Counted from the first letter of the stretch, positions 1 through 8,302 are shown. The stretch: DNA of 64,000 nt from Streptomyces sp. S.PB5 (GCF_030403745.1 NZ_JAQMWP010000013.1:239161-303160), one strand, 5' to 3'. Notes: generated by a model not told the origin, from the letters alone. Translations and numbers: made by a program.

Positions 1-830
1 CGCTCCAGGCCGGGGTGGCCTACGAGTTGACCTCTCGCCGGGATGTCGGCATGAGCTTCTTCCCGGCCCGGCCGGGCCCGGCGACCGGCGGCCTGGGCAG
101 CGCGGGCGCGCTGGCCTGGCGGTTGCAGCGGGGCGCCGTACTCGGCTGGTCGATCGCCTTCTTCCTGGTGGGTGTCGTCTACGGCGGCCTCACGGACGGC
201 GTGGCCGACCTGGTCGGCGACAACGACAACGCCCGGGAGATCTTCGAGCGCATGGGCGGTCAGACCGGGCTGGAGGAGGCGTTCCTGGCCTCCATGGTCG
301 GGATGATGGGCCTGATCGCCGCCCTGTACGTGGTCGGTTCGGTGCTGCGGCTGCACGGCGAGGAGGCCTCGGGGCGCGCGGAGCCGTTGCTGGCGAACGC
401 GGTCGGGCGGCTGGGCTGGGCCGCCGGGCATCTGCTGGTCGCCTTCGGCGGAGCGGTACTGCTCATGCTCCTCACCGGCCTGGGCTTCGCCGTGGGCTAC
501 GGCAAGGAGGTCGGGCCCATCCTCGGGGCGTGCCTGGTGCAGGTCGCCGCGGTGTGGGTGATCGGCGGACTGGCGGTCGCGCTCTACGGGCTGCTCCCGC
601 GGGCCGCGATGGCGGCCTGGGGAGTCGCCGGGGCCGTACTGCTCATCGGCTGGGTCGGTCCGGCGCTGGACGCTCCGCAGGCGGTGCTGGACGTGTCGCC
701 GTTCGGGCATCTGCCGAAGTTGCCGGGCGGGGAGATGAGTTGGGGTCCGGTGACGGCTCTGCTGGTCATCGCGGTGGCGCTCGTCGCCGTGGGGCTGGCG
801 GGGCTGCGGCGGCGGGACATGACCACCTGA
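1..830 (+). CDS. ABC-2 type transporter permease, 5' end outside the window
   Basis: The reading frame is open from base 3, so the true start lies upstream; about 276 C-terminal residues are present. At least six hydrophobic segments are visible (for example around GWSIAFFLVGVVYGG, LIAALYVVGSVLRL, LLVAFGGAVLLMLLTG, VWVIGGLAVALYGLLP and a C-terminal LLVIAVALVAVGLAGL), separated by short charged loops. The pattern matches the second half of the large actinobacterial permeases annotated as polyketide-antibiotic exporters, which pair with a separate ATPase to move substrates out across the membrane. The ATPase would be upstream and is not seen. The family call is by resemblance; the substrate is unknown. 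Confidence 0.75.
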   Translation, partial: LQAGVAYELTSRRDVGMSFFPARPGPATGGLGSAGALAWRLQRGAVLGWSIAFFLVGVVYGGLTDGVADLVGDNDNAREIFERMGGQTGLEEAFLASMVGMMGLIAALYVVGSVLRLHGEEASGRAEPLLANAVGRLGWAAGHLLVAFGGAVLLMLLTGLGFAVGYGKEVGPILGACLVQVAAVWVIGGLAVALYGLLPRAAMAAWGVAGAVLLIGWVGPALDAPQAVLDVSPFGHLPKLPGGEMSWGPVTALLVIAVALVAVGLAGLRRRDMTT

Positions 831-891
831 GACCGGTTCCGGGGAACCTGTCGGCGGCCCGCGCACGTCCGTCCCTTGCATGGGAGAACGT

Positions 892-1104
892 ATGCAGGCC
901 GCCGCGGGATGCCTGACCGCGGCCGTCGGCGCCGGTGCCGGGCTCGCGGTGTGGTCCGTCGACGTACGGGGCCGGCTGTGGCGGTTCGAGCAGAGTCCGG
1001 ACTGGAGCGTGCTCTACGCCGAGCTGCCGCTCATGGTCCTCGGCGGAGTCGCCGTGTCCCTCGGACTCTGGGCCGTGCTCCGACGGCTCAGACCTCGACG
1101 CTGA
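892..1104 (+). CDS. small predicted membrane protein
   Basis: Seventy codons encoding a protein with two hydrophobic stretches (residues about 3-20 and 45-63) joined by a short polar loop and ending in an arginine-rich cytoplasmic-looking tail. I chose the ATG at 892 because GGGAG sits a few bases before it; an ATG at 880 would add MGER. It follows the ABC permease by 61 bases and may be cotranscribed with it. Its 3' end overlaps the converging P450 gene by 17 bases. No family recognised. Confidence 0.5.
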   Translation: MQAAAGCLTAAVGAGAGLAVWSVDVRGRLWRFEQSPDWSVLYAELPLMVLGGVAVSLGLWAVLRRLRPRR

Positions 1105-2290
1105 GCCCCTCCAGCCCGCGGATCACGAAGTTCGGCTTCCGCTCCGGCTCGGCGGCCAGGGCCAGCGTCGGCGCCTTCTCCAGCAACGCCGTCATCGAGG
1201 CCGCGAGCTCGATTCGGGCGAGCGGGGCGCCGATGCAGTAGTGGATGCCCGCGCTGAAGGAGATGTGCGGGTTGTCCTTGCGGGTGACGTCGAGCTTCTC
1301 CGGGGACCGGAAGACGGCCGGGTCGTGGTTGGCGGAGCCGAAGAGCAACGCGATCTCGGCGCCGCGCGGCACGGTCGTCCCGTCGATCTCGATGTCGTCC
1401 AGGACCCACCGCTCGAACAGCTGGAGCGGGGTGTCGTAGCGCATCAGCTCCTCGATCGCGGACGGGACCAGGGAGTGATCGGCGCGGAGCCGCTCCAGCT
1501 CACCCGGGTTGCGGAAGAGCGCGTACCAGCCGTTGACGGTGGCGTTGACGGTCGCCTCGTGCCCCGCGTTCAGCAGGAGCACACAGGTGGAGATCATCTC
1601 CTGCTCGGTGAGCCGGTCGCCCTCGTCGTGGGCGGCGATGAGCCCGGAGATCAGATCGTCGCCCGGCTGCTTGCGCCGCTCGGCGATGAGCTCACGCAGG
1701 TAGTCGGAGAACTCGACGGAGGCCCGTACGGCCTTCGCGGCCACGTCCTGCGGCGGGTTCAGCTCGTACATCCCGCAGATGTCCGCCGACCAGGGCCGCA
1801 GCGGCGCCCGGTCGGACTCCGGGATGCCGAGCATCTCGGCGATCACCGCGACGGGCAGCGGCTCGGCCACGTCGGTGAGCAGGTCGCCGCCGCCCTTCTC
1901 GACCAGCCCGTCGACGAGCTCTCCGGCCAGCCGGGCGACGTACGGCTTGAGCTGTTCGACCGTGCGCGGGGTGAAGGCCTTCGAGACCAGGCGGCGGATG
2001 CGGGTGTGGTCCGGCGGCTCCAGGTCGAGCATCCCGTGGTCGTTGAGCGTGTGGAACGGCTCGTGCTCCGCCGGGGGCGCCGTCCGCCCGAAGTCCTCGT
2101 GCGTGAACCGGTGCTGGTAGGTCCGCCCGAGCCGCCGCTCCCGCAGCAGCGCCGACACGTCGGCGTGGTGAGGAACCAGCCACTGGTCGGTGAGCTCGTA
2201 GTAGCGCACGCGCCCTTCGGCACGCAGTTCGGCGTAGGCGGGATAGGGGTCGGCGAGAAAGCCCGCTTCCCAGGGATCGAAGACTGCCAT
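1088..2290 (-). CDS. cytochrome P450
   Basis: A 400-residue soluble bacterial P450, the usual length. The I-helix oxygen-binding motif AGHEAT is at residues 242-247, the K-helix ExxR at 281-284 (ELMR), and the haem loop FSAGIHYCIGAPLARIE holds the axial cysteine at 352. The loop has Ser where many P450s have Gly (FGxGxHxC). All key residues for a mono-oxygenase are present, so it should be active given ferredoxin and ferredoxin reductase, neither of which is encoded nearby. It stands alone on the minus strand, with a long inverted repeat upstream. The substrate cannot be told; the sequence is in the general style of CYP105/107-type xenobiotic or antibiotic hydroxylases. Confidence 0.93.
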   Translation of the reverse strand: MAVFDPWEAGFLADPYPAYAELRAEGRVRYYELTDQWLVPHHADVSALLRERRLGRTYQHRFTHEDFGRTAPPAEHEPFHTLNDHGMLDLEPPDHTRIRRLVSKAFTPRTVEQLKPYVARLAGELVDGLVEKGGGDLLTDVAEPLPVAVIAEMLGIPESDRAPLRPWSADICGMYELNPPQDVAAKAVRASVEFSDYLRELIAERRKQPGDDLISGLIAAHDEGDRLTEQEMISTCVLLLNAGHEATVNATVNGWYALFRNPGELERLRADHSLVPSAIEELMRYDTPLQLFERWVLDDIEIDGTTVPRGAEIALLFGSANHDPAVFRSPEKLDVTRKDNPHISFSAGIHYCIGAPLARIELAASMTALLEKAPTLALAAEPERKPNFVIRGLEGLSVEV

Positions 2291-2355
2291 GCCGGGACGC
2301 TAACCCGCCCCGCCCCTCCTGACCAGGGGCGTCTCACCGGGGGTCGCACCAAGCT

Positions 2356-2432
2356 GATTGGCAGATCTGTTCCACCCCCGGAATTCGTGACCTGCGGTTT
2401 TACAGTCCCGGCGTGGAACACATCTGCCAATC
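2356..2432. promoter_or_regulatory. long near-perfect inverted repeat between divergent genes
   Basis: Two 20-base arms (2356-2375 and 2413-2432) are reverse complements with one mismatch and are separated by 37 bases. The core of the arm is ATTGGCAGATCTGTTCC. The repeat lies between the P450 gene (minus) and the next plus-strand gene, so a dimeric repressor or activator site controlling both is the simplest reading. A transposon-end remnant is the alternative. Confidence 0.6.
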
Positions 2433-2526
2433 CTGGGGCTATGGGGGGAGACCGAGGTCGAGGGGTGGGGGCGGGGGTGGGGGGTGGGGGGTGTCTGGGT
2501 GGGGTGACGGCATAAGGTGCCGGGCC

Positions 2527-3132
2527 ATGGATGCTGGACTTGCCGCGCTGCTCGGCGCGGCTGTGGGGGCTCTGGGCACCGGGGGTGCCGCCGCGGTGAC
2601 CGGGTTACTGGGCCGGGGGCAGGCTCGGACGCAGCTCCGCGCCGAACATGTGCGGTTGCTGCGCGAGCCGCGGCGGTCGGCGTACGTCGCGTTCGCCCAG
2701 TGCTTCCAGGAGGTGCACGCCCTCCACTCGGAGGCGGCGCGGTCCGCCGCGTCTGCGGCGGTGACGGGGACGGAGGCGGAGGCGGGGACGGCGGCGGGGA
2801 CGGCGGGTCCGGACCGGGACAGGTTGCTCACCCTCGCCGAAGAGGCTTACGCGCGCGCCGGTGAACGGCTCCACGGCGAGCTTCAGTCACGGAAGTCGGC
2901 CGTGACGGTGGAGGGCCCGCCCGCCCTGACCGCCGCCGCGTTCGAGGCGGAGGGCGCGCTGCTCGTCTCGCGGGGCGAGGTGTACCGCTGGATCCGCACC
3001 CTGCGGCAGGGAACGGCCACCGCGGACCACGAACGGGCCGCGGAGGATGCGCTGTTGGCCGTTCACCACCCCTTCGTGACGTTTCTCAACGCGGCGTCGG
3101 CCGCGTTGGCGGATGATGGCCTCGGCCCGTGA
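2527..3132 (+). CDS. hypothetical protein with N-terminal hydrophobic anchor
   Basis: A 201-residue protein starting MDAGLAALLGAAVGALGTG, a small-residue-rich hydrophobic helix that probably anchors or caps the N-terminus, followed by a mainly helical, Ala/Glu/Arg-rich region with RTQLRAEHVRLLREPRRSAYVAF at about residues 35-55. The ATG at 2527 is preferred over a GTG at 2413 because the extra 38 residues are low-complexity Gly/Arg. Such proteins are common and uncharacterised in Streptomyces. It is followed 34 bases later by a small LuxR-type gene with a strong ribosome site and may be cotranscribed. No function is evident. Confidence 0.6.
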   Translation: MDAGLAALLGAAVGALGTGGAAAVTGLLGRGQARTQLRAEHVRLLREPRRSAYVAFAQCFQEVHALHSEAARSAASAAVTGTEAEAGTAAGTAGPDRDRLLTLAEEAYARAGERLHGELQSRKSAVTVEGPPALTAAAFEAEGALLVSRGEVYRWIRTLRQGTATADHERAAEDALLAVHHPFVTFLNAASAALADDGLGP

Positions 3133-3166
3133 CCGAAGGAAACAACGTCCAGGAGGAAGCGACTTC

Positions 3167-3397
3167 ATGACTGAGCGATCTGGAGCCGTGGAGGACTCGG
3201 CGCACCCTCCGCTGTCCCCTCTGGACGTCAAGATTCTCCGCCTGTTGGCGCAGGGGTACTCCCTCCGCGAGGTCGAGGGTGAGGCGGACACCTCGGCGGG
3301 CGTCGCCACTCGGCAGGTCGAGAGGCTGATGACACTTCTCGGGGCCCGCGACCGCACCGACCTGGTGGCGAAGGCCAAGGAGCGAGGGCTGGTCTAA
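3167..3397 (+). CDS. short LuxR-type helix-turn-helix protein
   Basis: A 76-residue protein that is little more than a DNA-binding domain. Residues about 20-70 (SPLDVKILRLLAQGYSLREV ... ARDRTDLVAKAKERGLV) follow the GerE/LuxR helix-turn-helix pattern of four helices, including the final 'R-T-D-L-V-A-K-A' helix. The start ATG is preceded by a perfect AGGAGG at 3151. There is no receiver or ligand domain, so it is a stand-alone HTH protein or partners another subunit. Its stop codon overlaps the stop of the converging glyoxalase-family gene. Targets are unknown. Confidence 0.7.
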   Translation: MTERSGAVEDSAHPPLSPLDVKILRLLAQGYSLREVEGEADTSAGVATRQVERLMTLLGARDRTDLVAKAKERGLV

Positions 3398-3834
3398 GGG
3401 GCCTGGCCGAAGTCCGGGAGCGTGACCGTGCCGTCCTCGGCGAGCGGGAAGCCGGGGTTGTGGGCGACCTCCCAGGCGTGGCCGTCGGGGTCGGTGAAGG
3501 CGGAGGAGTAGAAGCCGATCTCGTTGACGGCGGCGGGCTTGGTGACGGTGCCGCCGGCGGCGCGGACGGTTGCGAGCAGTTCGTCGACCTCGGTCTCGGA
3601 CCGCACGTTGTGCGCGAGGGCGATCCCGCCGAAGCCGCCGGCGGTCTTGCCGGGCTCCAGCCCACAGTCCGCGGCGAGCTTCTCCCGGCCCCAGAGGACC
3701 AGCCCGAGACCGCCCGCCTGGAAGAAGACGGTCTCCTGGACTTCCTGGCCGCGCCAGCCGAGGGCTTCGTAGAAGGCCTTGGACCGGGCGAGGTCGGAGA
3801 CGCCGAGGGTGATCAGGGTGACTCGCTGTTCCAT
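3394..3834 (-). CDS. VOC (glyoxalase/bleomycin-resistance) family protein
   Basis: A 146-residue single-module pair with two beta-alpha-beta-beta-beta units: MEQRVTLITLGVSDLARSKA at the N-terminus and GFYSSAFTDPDGHAWEVAHN near the C-terminus, the latter with the typical DPDGxxxE metal-site motif (Glu). The family includes glyoxalases, dioxygenases and drug-binding resistance proteins; nothing specific points to one substrate. The ATG at 3834 matches the family's normal N-terminus. It begins inside the last codons of the upstream DUF397 gene on the same strand, so it probably sits at the end of that operon. Confidence 0.85.
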   Translation of the reverse strand: MEQRVTLITLGVSDLARSKAFYEALGWRGQEVQETVFFQAGGLGLVLWGREKLAADCGLEPGKTAGGFGGIALAHNVRSETEVDELLATVRAAGGTVTKPAAVNEIGFYSSAFTDPDGHAWEVAHNPGFPLAEDGTVTLPDFGQAP

Positions 3835-4010
3835 GAGGGGCGGCCCTTCAGGTGGGTGATGAGGGCGGTGAAGGCGGGGGTGGGGAAGGAGAGGGTGGCG
3901 CGGGTGGGGGCTTTTGAGTCGCGGATGGCTATGTGGGCGGGGAGGGCAGCGATCTCGACGCACATGTCGCCGTCGCCGCCGTCGGAGTAGCTGGACTTAC
4001 GCCAGTTCAT
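3813..4010 (-). CDS. DUF397 domain protein
   Basis: Sixty-five residues starting MNWRKSSYSDGGDGDMCVEI and containing IAIRDSKAP, the hallmark of the DUF397 family, which in Streptomyces is nearly always encoded next to an XRE-type regulator. The start codon overlaps the stop of that regulator (TGATG), so the two are translationally coupled. Known members act with WhiJ-like or BldB/AbaA-like regulators in developmental and antibiotic control; by inference this one is a small partner of the upstream HTH protein. Confidence 0.9.
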   Translation of the reverse strand: MNWRKSSYSDGGDGDMCVEIAALPAHIAIRDSKAPTRATLSFPTPAFTALITHLKGRPSWNSESP

Positions 4011-4861
4011 CAGAGTTCCTTAGCCAAACGGTGGATGAAATCGCGCGATGCCGTGGGTTCCAGCGACGCGCTTTCCACCCTACGAATGAGCGCCCGTAGC
4101 CGTTCCAGCCGGGGTTCGGCGTCGATGAACGCGGCCCCCGCGGGTGAGTCCCGTACCCCGGTGTCCAGTCTGGGCAGCGGTCCGCCCACGTACACCATCG
4201 AGGCCCCGGCTCCGGCGAAGCCGTCCTGGTCGGTGGGGATCACTCGTACCGAGATGTGTCCGTCCTCGATCAGGTCCAGGATCTGGCGGAGTTGAACGCG
4301 CGCGGCGTCGCGGTCGGAGACTCGGAGCCGCAGCGCGACCTCGTGGATGATCGCCTCGTAGGGCGTCGGGGCGTCGCCCTCGATGACCGCGCGACGCCGC
4401 ATACGGTGCTCCACCCTGGGGGCCACCTCGCTCTCGGGCAGCTCGGGGTTCATGTAGGCGAAGACCGCGCGTGCGTAGTCCGGGGTCTGGAGAAGGCCGG
4501 GGATGCGGGTGATCGCGATCTCTCGCAGGTGCGTGGCATGGTGCTCGATCTCGGCCGAGTCCATGAACACCGGCGGGAGCACTCCTCGGTACTCCTCCCA
4601 CCAGCCTCGTGTGCGGTCGGTCGCCATCCCCACGAGGGCCTCGATCAACGCCTCGTCCGTACAGGAGTAGTGGGCGGCGAGGCGGCGAACTCGCTCCTCG
4701 CTGACACCGGCGAGGCCCTGCTCCACCTGGCTCACCTGCGCCGAGGTCGAATTCAACAGGGCCGCAGCCTCACGGCCTTTCAGCCCGGCCGCCTCACGCA
4801 GACGCCGCAACTCGGTGCCCAGACGCACTTGGCGTGCGGTGGCGTAACTCCTCAGCGGCAT
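4010..4861 (-). CDS. XRE-family regulator with DUF5753 domain (WhiJ-like)
   Basis: A 283-residue protein. An N-terminal helix-turn-helix (about residues 12-66: LGTELRRLREAAGLKGREAA ... SQVEQGLAGVSEERVRRLA) is followed by the long DUF5753 region with the RIPGLLQTPDYARAVF motif and YVGGPLPRLDT. The ATG at 4861 has GGAGAG upstream; longer readings extend into the divergent promoter region. It is coupled to the DUF397 gene and diverges from an RsbW-like ATPase, the classical three-gene arrangement of abaA/whiJ-type loci. A perfect palindrome at 4934-4949 lies in the shared promoter region and is a likely operator for this protein. Confidence 0.9.
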   Translation of the reverse strand: MPLRSYATARQVRLGTELRRLREAAGLKGREAAALLNSTSAQVSQVEQGLAGVSEERVRRLAAHYSCTDEALIEALVGMATDRTRGWWEEYRGVLPPVFMDSAEIEHHATHLREIAITRIPGLLQTPDYARAVFAYMNPELPESEVAPRVEHRMRRRAVIEGDAPTPYEAIIHEVALRLRVSDRDAARVQLRQILDLIEDGHISVRVIPTDQDGFAGAGASMVYVGGPLPRLDTGVRDSPAGAAFIDAEPRLERLRALIRRVESASLEPTASRDFIHRLAKEL

Positions 4862-4933
4862 CCGCTCTCCTGCTCCCAATGCCCTGGCCGACAGGCCTCG
4901 TTCGGGTGCCAGATTACGCGAGCGGGTTGCGGC

Positions 4934-4949
4934 GGCAATATTTATTGCC
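4934..4949. promoter_or_regulatory. perfect palindrome in the divergent promoter region
   Basis: GGCAATA and TATTGCC flank two T residues. This AT-rich 16-base palindrome stands out in GC-rich surroundings and lies 73 bases upstream of the XRE gene and 95 bases upstream of the ATPase gene. It fits an operator for the XRE dimer; that is inferred from position and symmetry only. Confidence 0.6.
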
Positions 4950-5043
4950 CTACCGTCGGTGACGCAGCGACCACCCTGCGGAAGTGCACCGCTCTGCGGC
5001 ACCGCCACCGCACAACCCCCCACCCCCCGAACGGAGTTCCCGC

Positions 5044-5457
5044 ATGCCCGAAAAGGCCCCCGACTCCTGGGAGTACTCCCTCTCCATCCCCAACGACCCC
5101 CGCGCCGTCACTGTCTGTCGCCGCACCCTCCGTCTGATCCTCACCCTTCACGGTCTGATCACCCTCGTCGACACCGCCGAACTCCTCGCCGCCGAGCTGA
5201 TCTCCAACGCCGTACTCCACACCACCGGCCCCGCCACCCTCCGCGTCCGCTACTCCGACGGCACCCTCCGCCTCGGCGCCTGGGACGCGGACCCCGAGCC
5301 GCCCGACCCGCCGGGTAAGTCGTTGGACCTGCCCGACAGGGAGGGCGGCCGGGGGCTTGCTCTCGTCAATGCCTGCGCCGACCTCTGGGGATGGCAGCCC
5401 CTGTCGAGATTCGGCAGGCGCGGCAAGTACGTCTGGTGCGAACTGGGCGCCGCATGA
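5044..5457 (+). CDS. anti-sigma-factor-like ATP-binding protein (HATPase_c_2)
   Basis: A 137-residue protein with the RsbW/SpoIIAB-type GHKL ATPase fold: the N-box LLAAELISNAVLHTTGP at about residues 48-64 (Glu and Asn for Mg-ATP), the G1 box as LGAWDADPEPPDPP and the G2 glycine loop as DREGGRGLALVNAC. Proteins of this kind usually bind a sigma factor or phosphorylate an anti-anti-sigma factor. No sigma factor is adjacent. Divergent orientation from the XRE/DUF397 pair is the standard streptomycete context, where the three act together in development. Confidence 0.88.
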   Translation: MPEKAPDSWEYSLSIPNDPRAVTVCRRTLRLILTLHGLITLVDTAELLAAELISNAVLHTTGPATLRVRYSDGTLRLGAWDADPEPPDPPGKSLDLPDREGGRGLALVNACADLWGWQPLSRFGRRGKYVWCELGAA

Positions 5458-5520
5458 AGATCACCCGTCCGTTTCGCCGGTGACGGCTCCTGGCCCCGAG
5501 CCACACCAAAGGCGGGAACG

Positions 5521-5556
5521 GCCCTCCGGTCCGGCCGGTAGGCCGGACCGGAGGGC
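5521..5556. terminator. bidirectional terminator hairpin
   Basis: A perfect 16-bp GC-rich stem (5521-5536 with 5541-5556) closes a GGTA tetraloop. It lies between converging genes ending at 5457 (+) and 5602 (-), so it can end both transcripts. There is no U-tract, as is usual in Streptomyces. Confidence 0.85.
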
Positions 5557-5601
5557 CGCGTCAGTACCCGAGCGAAGCCAGGCCCCGGACGGGACCAGGG
5601 C

Positions 5602-5982
5602 TCAGAGCTCCTGGAGATAGACCTTCACAGCGGAGTCCGGGTCGCTGTACGCCTTCGCGGGGAAGTCGAATTCCTGGGTCTCCCCCTTGGGGCAGGCCTT
5701 CTCGCTGTACTTCTTGCTGCCGTCGTTGTAGAGCGCGTAGACGCGGGCGCACTCGCCGTCGGCTGCCGTGTCGGTGACGTTGCCGAACACATTGACCTTG
5801 CCGCGCGAGCAGCTGATCGTCCAGTCAGCCTCGGCCCCGCTGGTTTCCACATGCTTCTCGGTGCCGCACGCGGCGAGCGCGCCCGCTGTCTGTGCGCCCG
5901 CCGAACCGGTGGACAGAGCCAGGCCGCCCGCGAGAGCAGCCGTCGCCGCACAAGCGGCCATGAGGGTACGGATCTTGGACAT
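5602..5982 (-). CDS. small secreted protein, unknown function
   Basis: A 126-residue protein with a clear Sec signal peptide (MSKIRTLMAACAATAALAGG ... SAGAQT, cleavage near residue 30). The mature part of about 95 residues has four cysteines (AACGT, ISCSR, GECAR, EKACP) that could form two disulphides. It alternates polar beta-like stretches (DWTISCSRGKVNVFGNVTD; CARVYALYNDGSKKYSEKA). The ATG at 5982 has a strong GGGAGGA site. No family recognised; the size and disulphides suit a small exported beta-sandwich or inhibitor. Confidence 0.75.
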   Translation of the reverse strand: MSKIRTLMAACAATAALAGGLALSTGSAGAQTAGALAACGTEKHVETSGAEADWTISCSRGKVNVFGNVTDTAADGECARVYALYNDGSKKYSEKACPKGETQEFDFPAKAYSDPDSAVKVYLQEL

Positions 5983-6140
5983 GGGGTTCCTCCCGTTTAT
6001 GCCGTGCAGTCCGGTCTCCCGGCCGCTCGTCGCCTGGTCAGTGGCAACTCGCCGCCGGTGCACTCATCGTCCGGTGACCGCACGCATCCGGGAACCTCAA
6101 CAGTTACAGGGTGTCCACCGCTGCTCCAGGGTGCCCACCC

Positions 6141-6806
6141 CTACCCCGGCGTCACCAACCGCGCCTCGTACGCGAACACCGCCGCCTGCGTACGGTCCCT
6201 CAGGCCCAGCTTCACCAGGATCCGGCTGACGTGGGTCTTGATCGTCGACTCCGCCACCACCAGCCGCTCGGCGATCTCCGCGTTGGACAGGCCCTGGGCG
6301 ATGAGGACCAGTACCTCCGTCTCCCGCTCGGTCAGCTCGCCGTAGGCCGCCTGTGCGCCCGGCATCAGGCGGGGGGCCTCGGAGAGTTTCGAGAACTCCG
6401 TGATGAGCCGCTTGGTCACCGAAGGGGCCAGCAGGGCCTCGCCGGATGCCACCACCCGCACACCGTCGGCGAGTTGGCGGGCCGAGGCGTCCTTCAGGAG
6501 GAAGCCCGAGGCGCCGGCGCGCAGGGCCTGGTAGACGTATTCGTCGAGGTCGAAGGTGGTCAGGACCAGGACCTTCGAATCACTGGTCGCCGCCACGATC
6601 TCCCGCGTCGCCTCGATGCCGTTCAGCTCCGGCATGCGGATGTCCATCAACACGACGTCCGGGGTCAGTTCTCGGACCCGGTCCACCGCCTCCCGGCCGT
6701 TGACCGCCTCGCCGACGACCTCGATGTCGGGCATCGCGTTGAGCAGGACCGAGAAGCCCTCACGCACCATCATCTGGTCGTCGGCGATCAGTACGCGGAT
6801 GGTCAT
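6141..6806 (-). CDS. NarL/LuxR-family response regulator (first system)
   Basis: A 221-residue response regulator. The receiver domain (1-120) has the acidic pair D9-D10, the phospho-acceptor D55 in VVLMDIRMPE, the conserved Thr in LVLTTFD and Lys in GFLLKDAS. The C-terminal LuxR HTH (about 150-215) includes LTERETEVLVLIAQGLSNAE and the recognition helix VAESTIKTHVSRIL. Its ATG overlaps the stop of the kinase gene upstream by four bases (ATGA), so kinase and regulator are made together. It is closely similar to the second regulator at 8303-8977, so the pair looks duplicated. Targets are unknown. Confidence 0.95.
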   Translation of the reverse strand: MTIRVLIADDQMMVREGFSVLLNAMPDIEVVGEAVNGREAVDRVRELTPDVVLMDIRMPELNGIEATREIVAATSDSKVLVLTTFDLDEYVYQALRAGASGFLLKDASARQLADGVRVVASGEALLAPSVTKRLITEFSKLSEAPRLMPGAQAAYGELTERETEVLVLIAQGLSNAEIAERLVVAESTIKTHVSRILVKLGLRDRTQAAVFAYEARLVTPG

Positions 6807-8143
6807 GAGCCGTCCTCTGCGGTTGTGGTGACCGGCAGGAACACCGTCACCTCGTAGCCACCGTCGTCCGTCTCTCCCGCCGTCATCTCGCCGTTCAGCA
6901 TCGTCACCCGCTCCCGCATGCCCGTGATGCCATGGCCGGCGCCGGGGGACGGCTTCAGCAATGCCGGGGCGGGCGGCGGGGCGTTGACTATGCGCAGCCC
7001 CAGGCCGCCGAGGACGTAGGCGACCTCCACGCGGGCGGTCGCGCCCGGGGCGTGGCGGAGGGTGTTGCTCAGGGCCTCCTGGACTATTCGGTAGGCCGAC
7101 AGCTCCACGCCCTGCGGGAGCTCGCGCACCGCTCCCGTCACCGTCTTCTCCACGGCCAGGCCGGTGTCGCGCACGTTGGCGAGCAGCGCGTCCAGGTCGG
7201 CGAGGGTGGGCTGAGGGGCGTCGGGGGCCTCGTAGTCCTCGGCGCGGACCACGCCCAGGACCCGGCGGAGTTCGGTGAGGGCCGCGACCGCGTTCTCGCG
7301 GATCGTGGCGAAGGCCTGCTCCAGCTCCGGCGGCGGGTTCTCCACCCGGTAGGGGGCCGCCTCCGCCTGGATGGCGACGACCGACATGTGGTGGGCGACC
7401 ACGTCGTGCAGCTCGCGGGCGATGGTGGTGCGCTCCTCCAGCAGGGTGCGCCTGGAGCGCTCGTGCGCGGTCACCGTCTGCTGGGCGGTCACCTCCTGCT
7501 GGGCCTCGCGGCGGGTGTGCCAGACGGCCACGGCGAGGAGGATCAGCGCGGAGATCACCAGCATGGGGGCGGTGTCGTCGCTGTAGTAGTAGTTCTGACC
7601 GAAGACCACGTTCGCCACGAAACCGTAGGCCGCGGTGATGGCCCACATGTATCCGGCCGTGCGCGGCCTGGTGCGTATGGCCACGACCGTCAGCACGGTC
7701 AGGTGACAGGCGAAGGCTGCGGGCTGCCAGGGGTAGCCCTCATAGCCCTTGCCGAGGAGCTGGCCGACCGGAGTGGCGGCCAGCGACAGCCAGAACGCCC
7801 CCATCGGCCGGAGCATCGTCAACAGGATCGGTACGAGGGCGAGCGGACCGATCAGCGCTTCCGCGCCGTCGCTGTCGACCGTGCCCATGAACAGCGCGAG
7901 CACGGCGATCGTGGTGATCGCCGCGTGCGGGGTCCAGGCCACGTACTCCCCCAGGCGGCCGGGCAGCCGCCGGGTCAGCGGGCCGTCGACCCGCATACGG
8001 GGCAGCGGCCGGTAGGCGAAGGCGTCGTGGAAGAGGTCCTGCCGCAGCCCGTGCAGGGCGTTCGCGGCGAGCCGGTACTCCGGGCTGCGCGGCTTGGCCC
8101 CGCCCCCCGGTGGCGGTGTCTGCATGTGGGTCGTCTCGGTCAC
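6803..8143 (-). CDS. sensor histidine kinase, HisKA_3 type (first system)
   Basis: A 446-residue NarL-type sensor kinase. About five or six membrane helices lie between residues 70 and 210, then a short coiled linker, the dimerisation/phospho-acceptor motif IARELHDVVAHHMSVVA with His246, and a C-terminal GHKL ATPase (YRIVQEALSNTLRHAPGA for the N-box; PGAGHGITGMRERV for the G-box). There is no extracellular sensor domain, so it probably senses through its membrane part, as in cell-envelope stress kinases. The start at 8143 is GTG; an ATG at 8125 is possible. It is coupled to its response regulator. Confidence 0.94.
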   Translation of the reverse strand: MTETTHMQTPPPGGGAKPRSPEYRLAANALHGLRQDLFHDAFAYRPLPRMRVDGPLTRRLPGRLGEYVAWTPHAAITTIAVLALFMGTVDSDGAEALIGPLALVPILLTMLRPMGAFWLSLAATPVGQLLGKGYEGYPWQPAAFACHLTVLTVVAIRTRPRTAGYMWAITAAYGFVANVVFGQNYYYSDDTAPMLVISALILLAVAVWHTRREAQQEVTAQQTVTAHERSRRTLLEERTTIARELHDVVAHHMSVVAIQAEAAPYRVENPPPELEQAFATIRENAVAALTELRRVLGVVRAEDYEAPDAPQPTLADLDALLANVRDTGLAVEKTVTGAVRELPQGVELSAYRIVQEALSNTLRHAPGATARVEVAYVLGGLGLRIVNAPPPAPALLKPSPGAGHGITGMRERVTMLNGEMTAGETDDGGYEVTVFLPVTTTAEDGS

Positions 8144-8302
8144 ATACAGAACCGTAGGCGGAGGCCTCCGTCGCGGTCGTCACCAGTGAGAGGGGTCCTT
8201 CGGCATCCGTCTCAGGTACTACAGGTCCTGCCCGGGCCGGCCGGTACGCGACCTGCTCCGGGCCCTGCCCGGGCCCGGTGACCGGATGCCCCTCCGCCGG
8301 AC

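Noticed and set aside
935..2515. 526-residue plus-strand reading frame opposite the P450 gene
   Set aside because: It mirrors the P450 codons; composition is Gly/Arg/Val-rich with no domain, while the minus strand has all P450 motifs.
6932..8281. 449-residue plus-strand frame across the first kinase gene
   Set aside because: An antisense shadow produced by high third-position GC; the kinase motifs on the other strand are clear.
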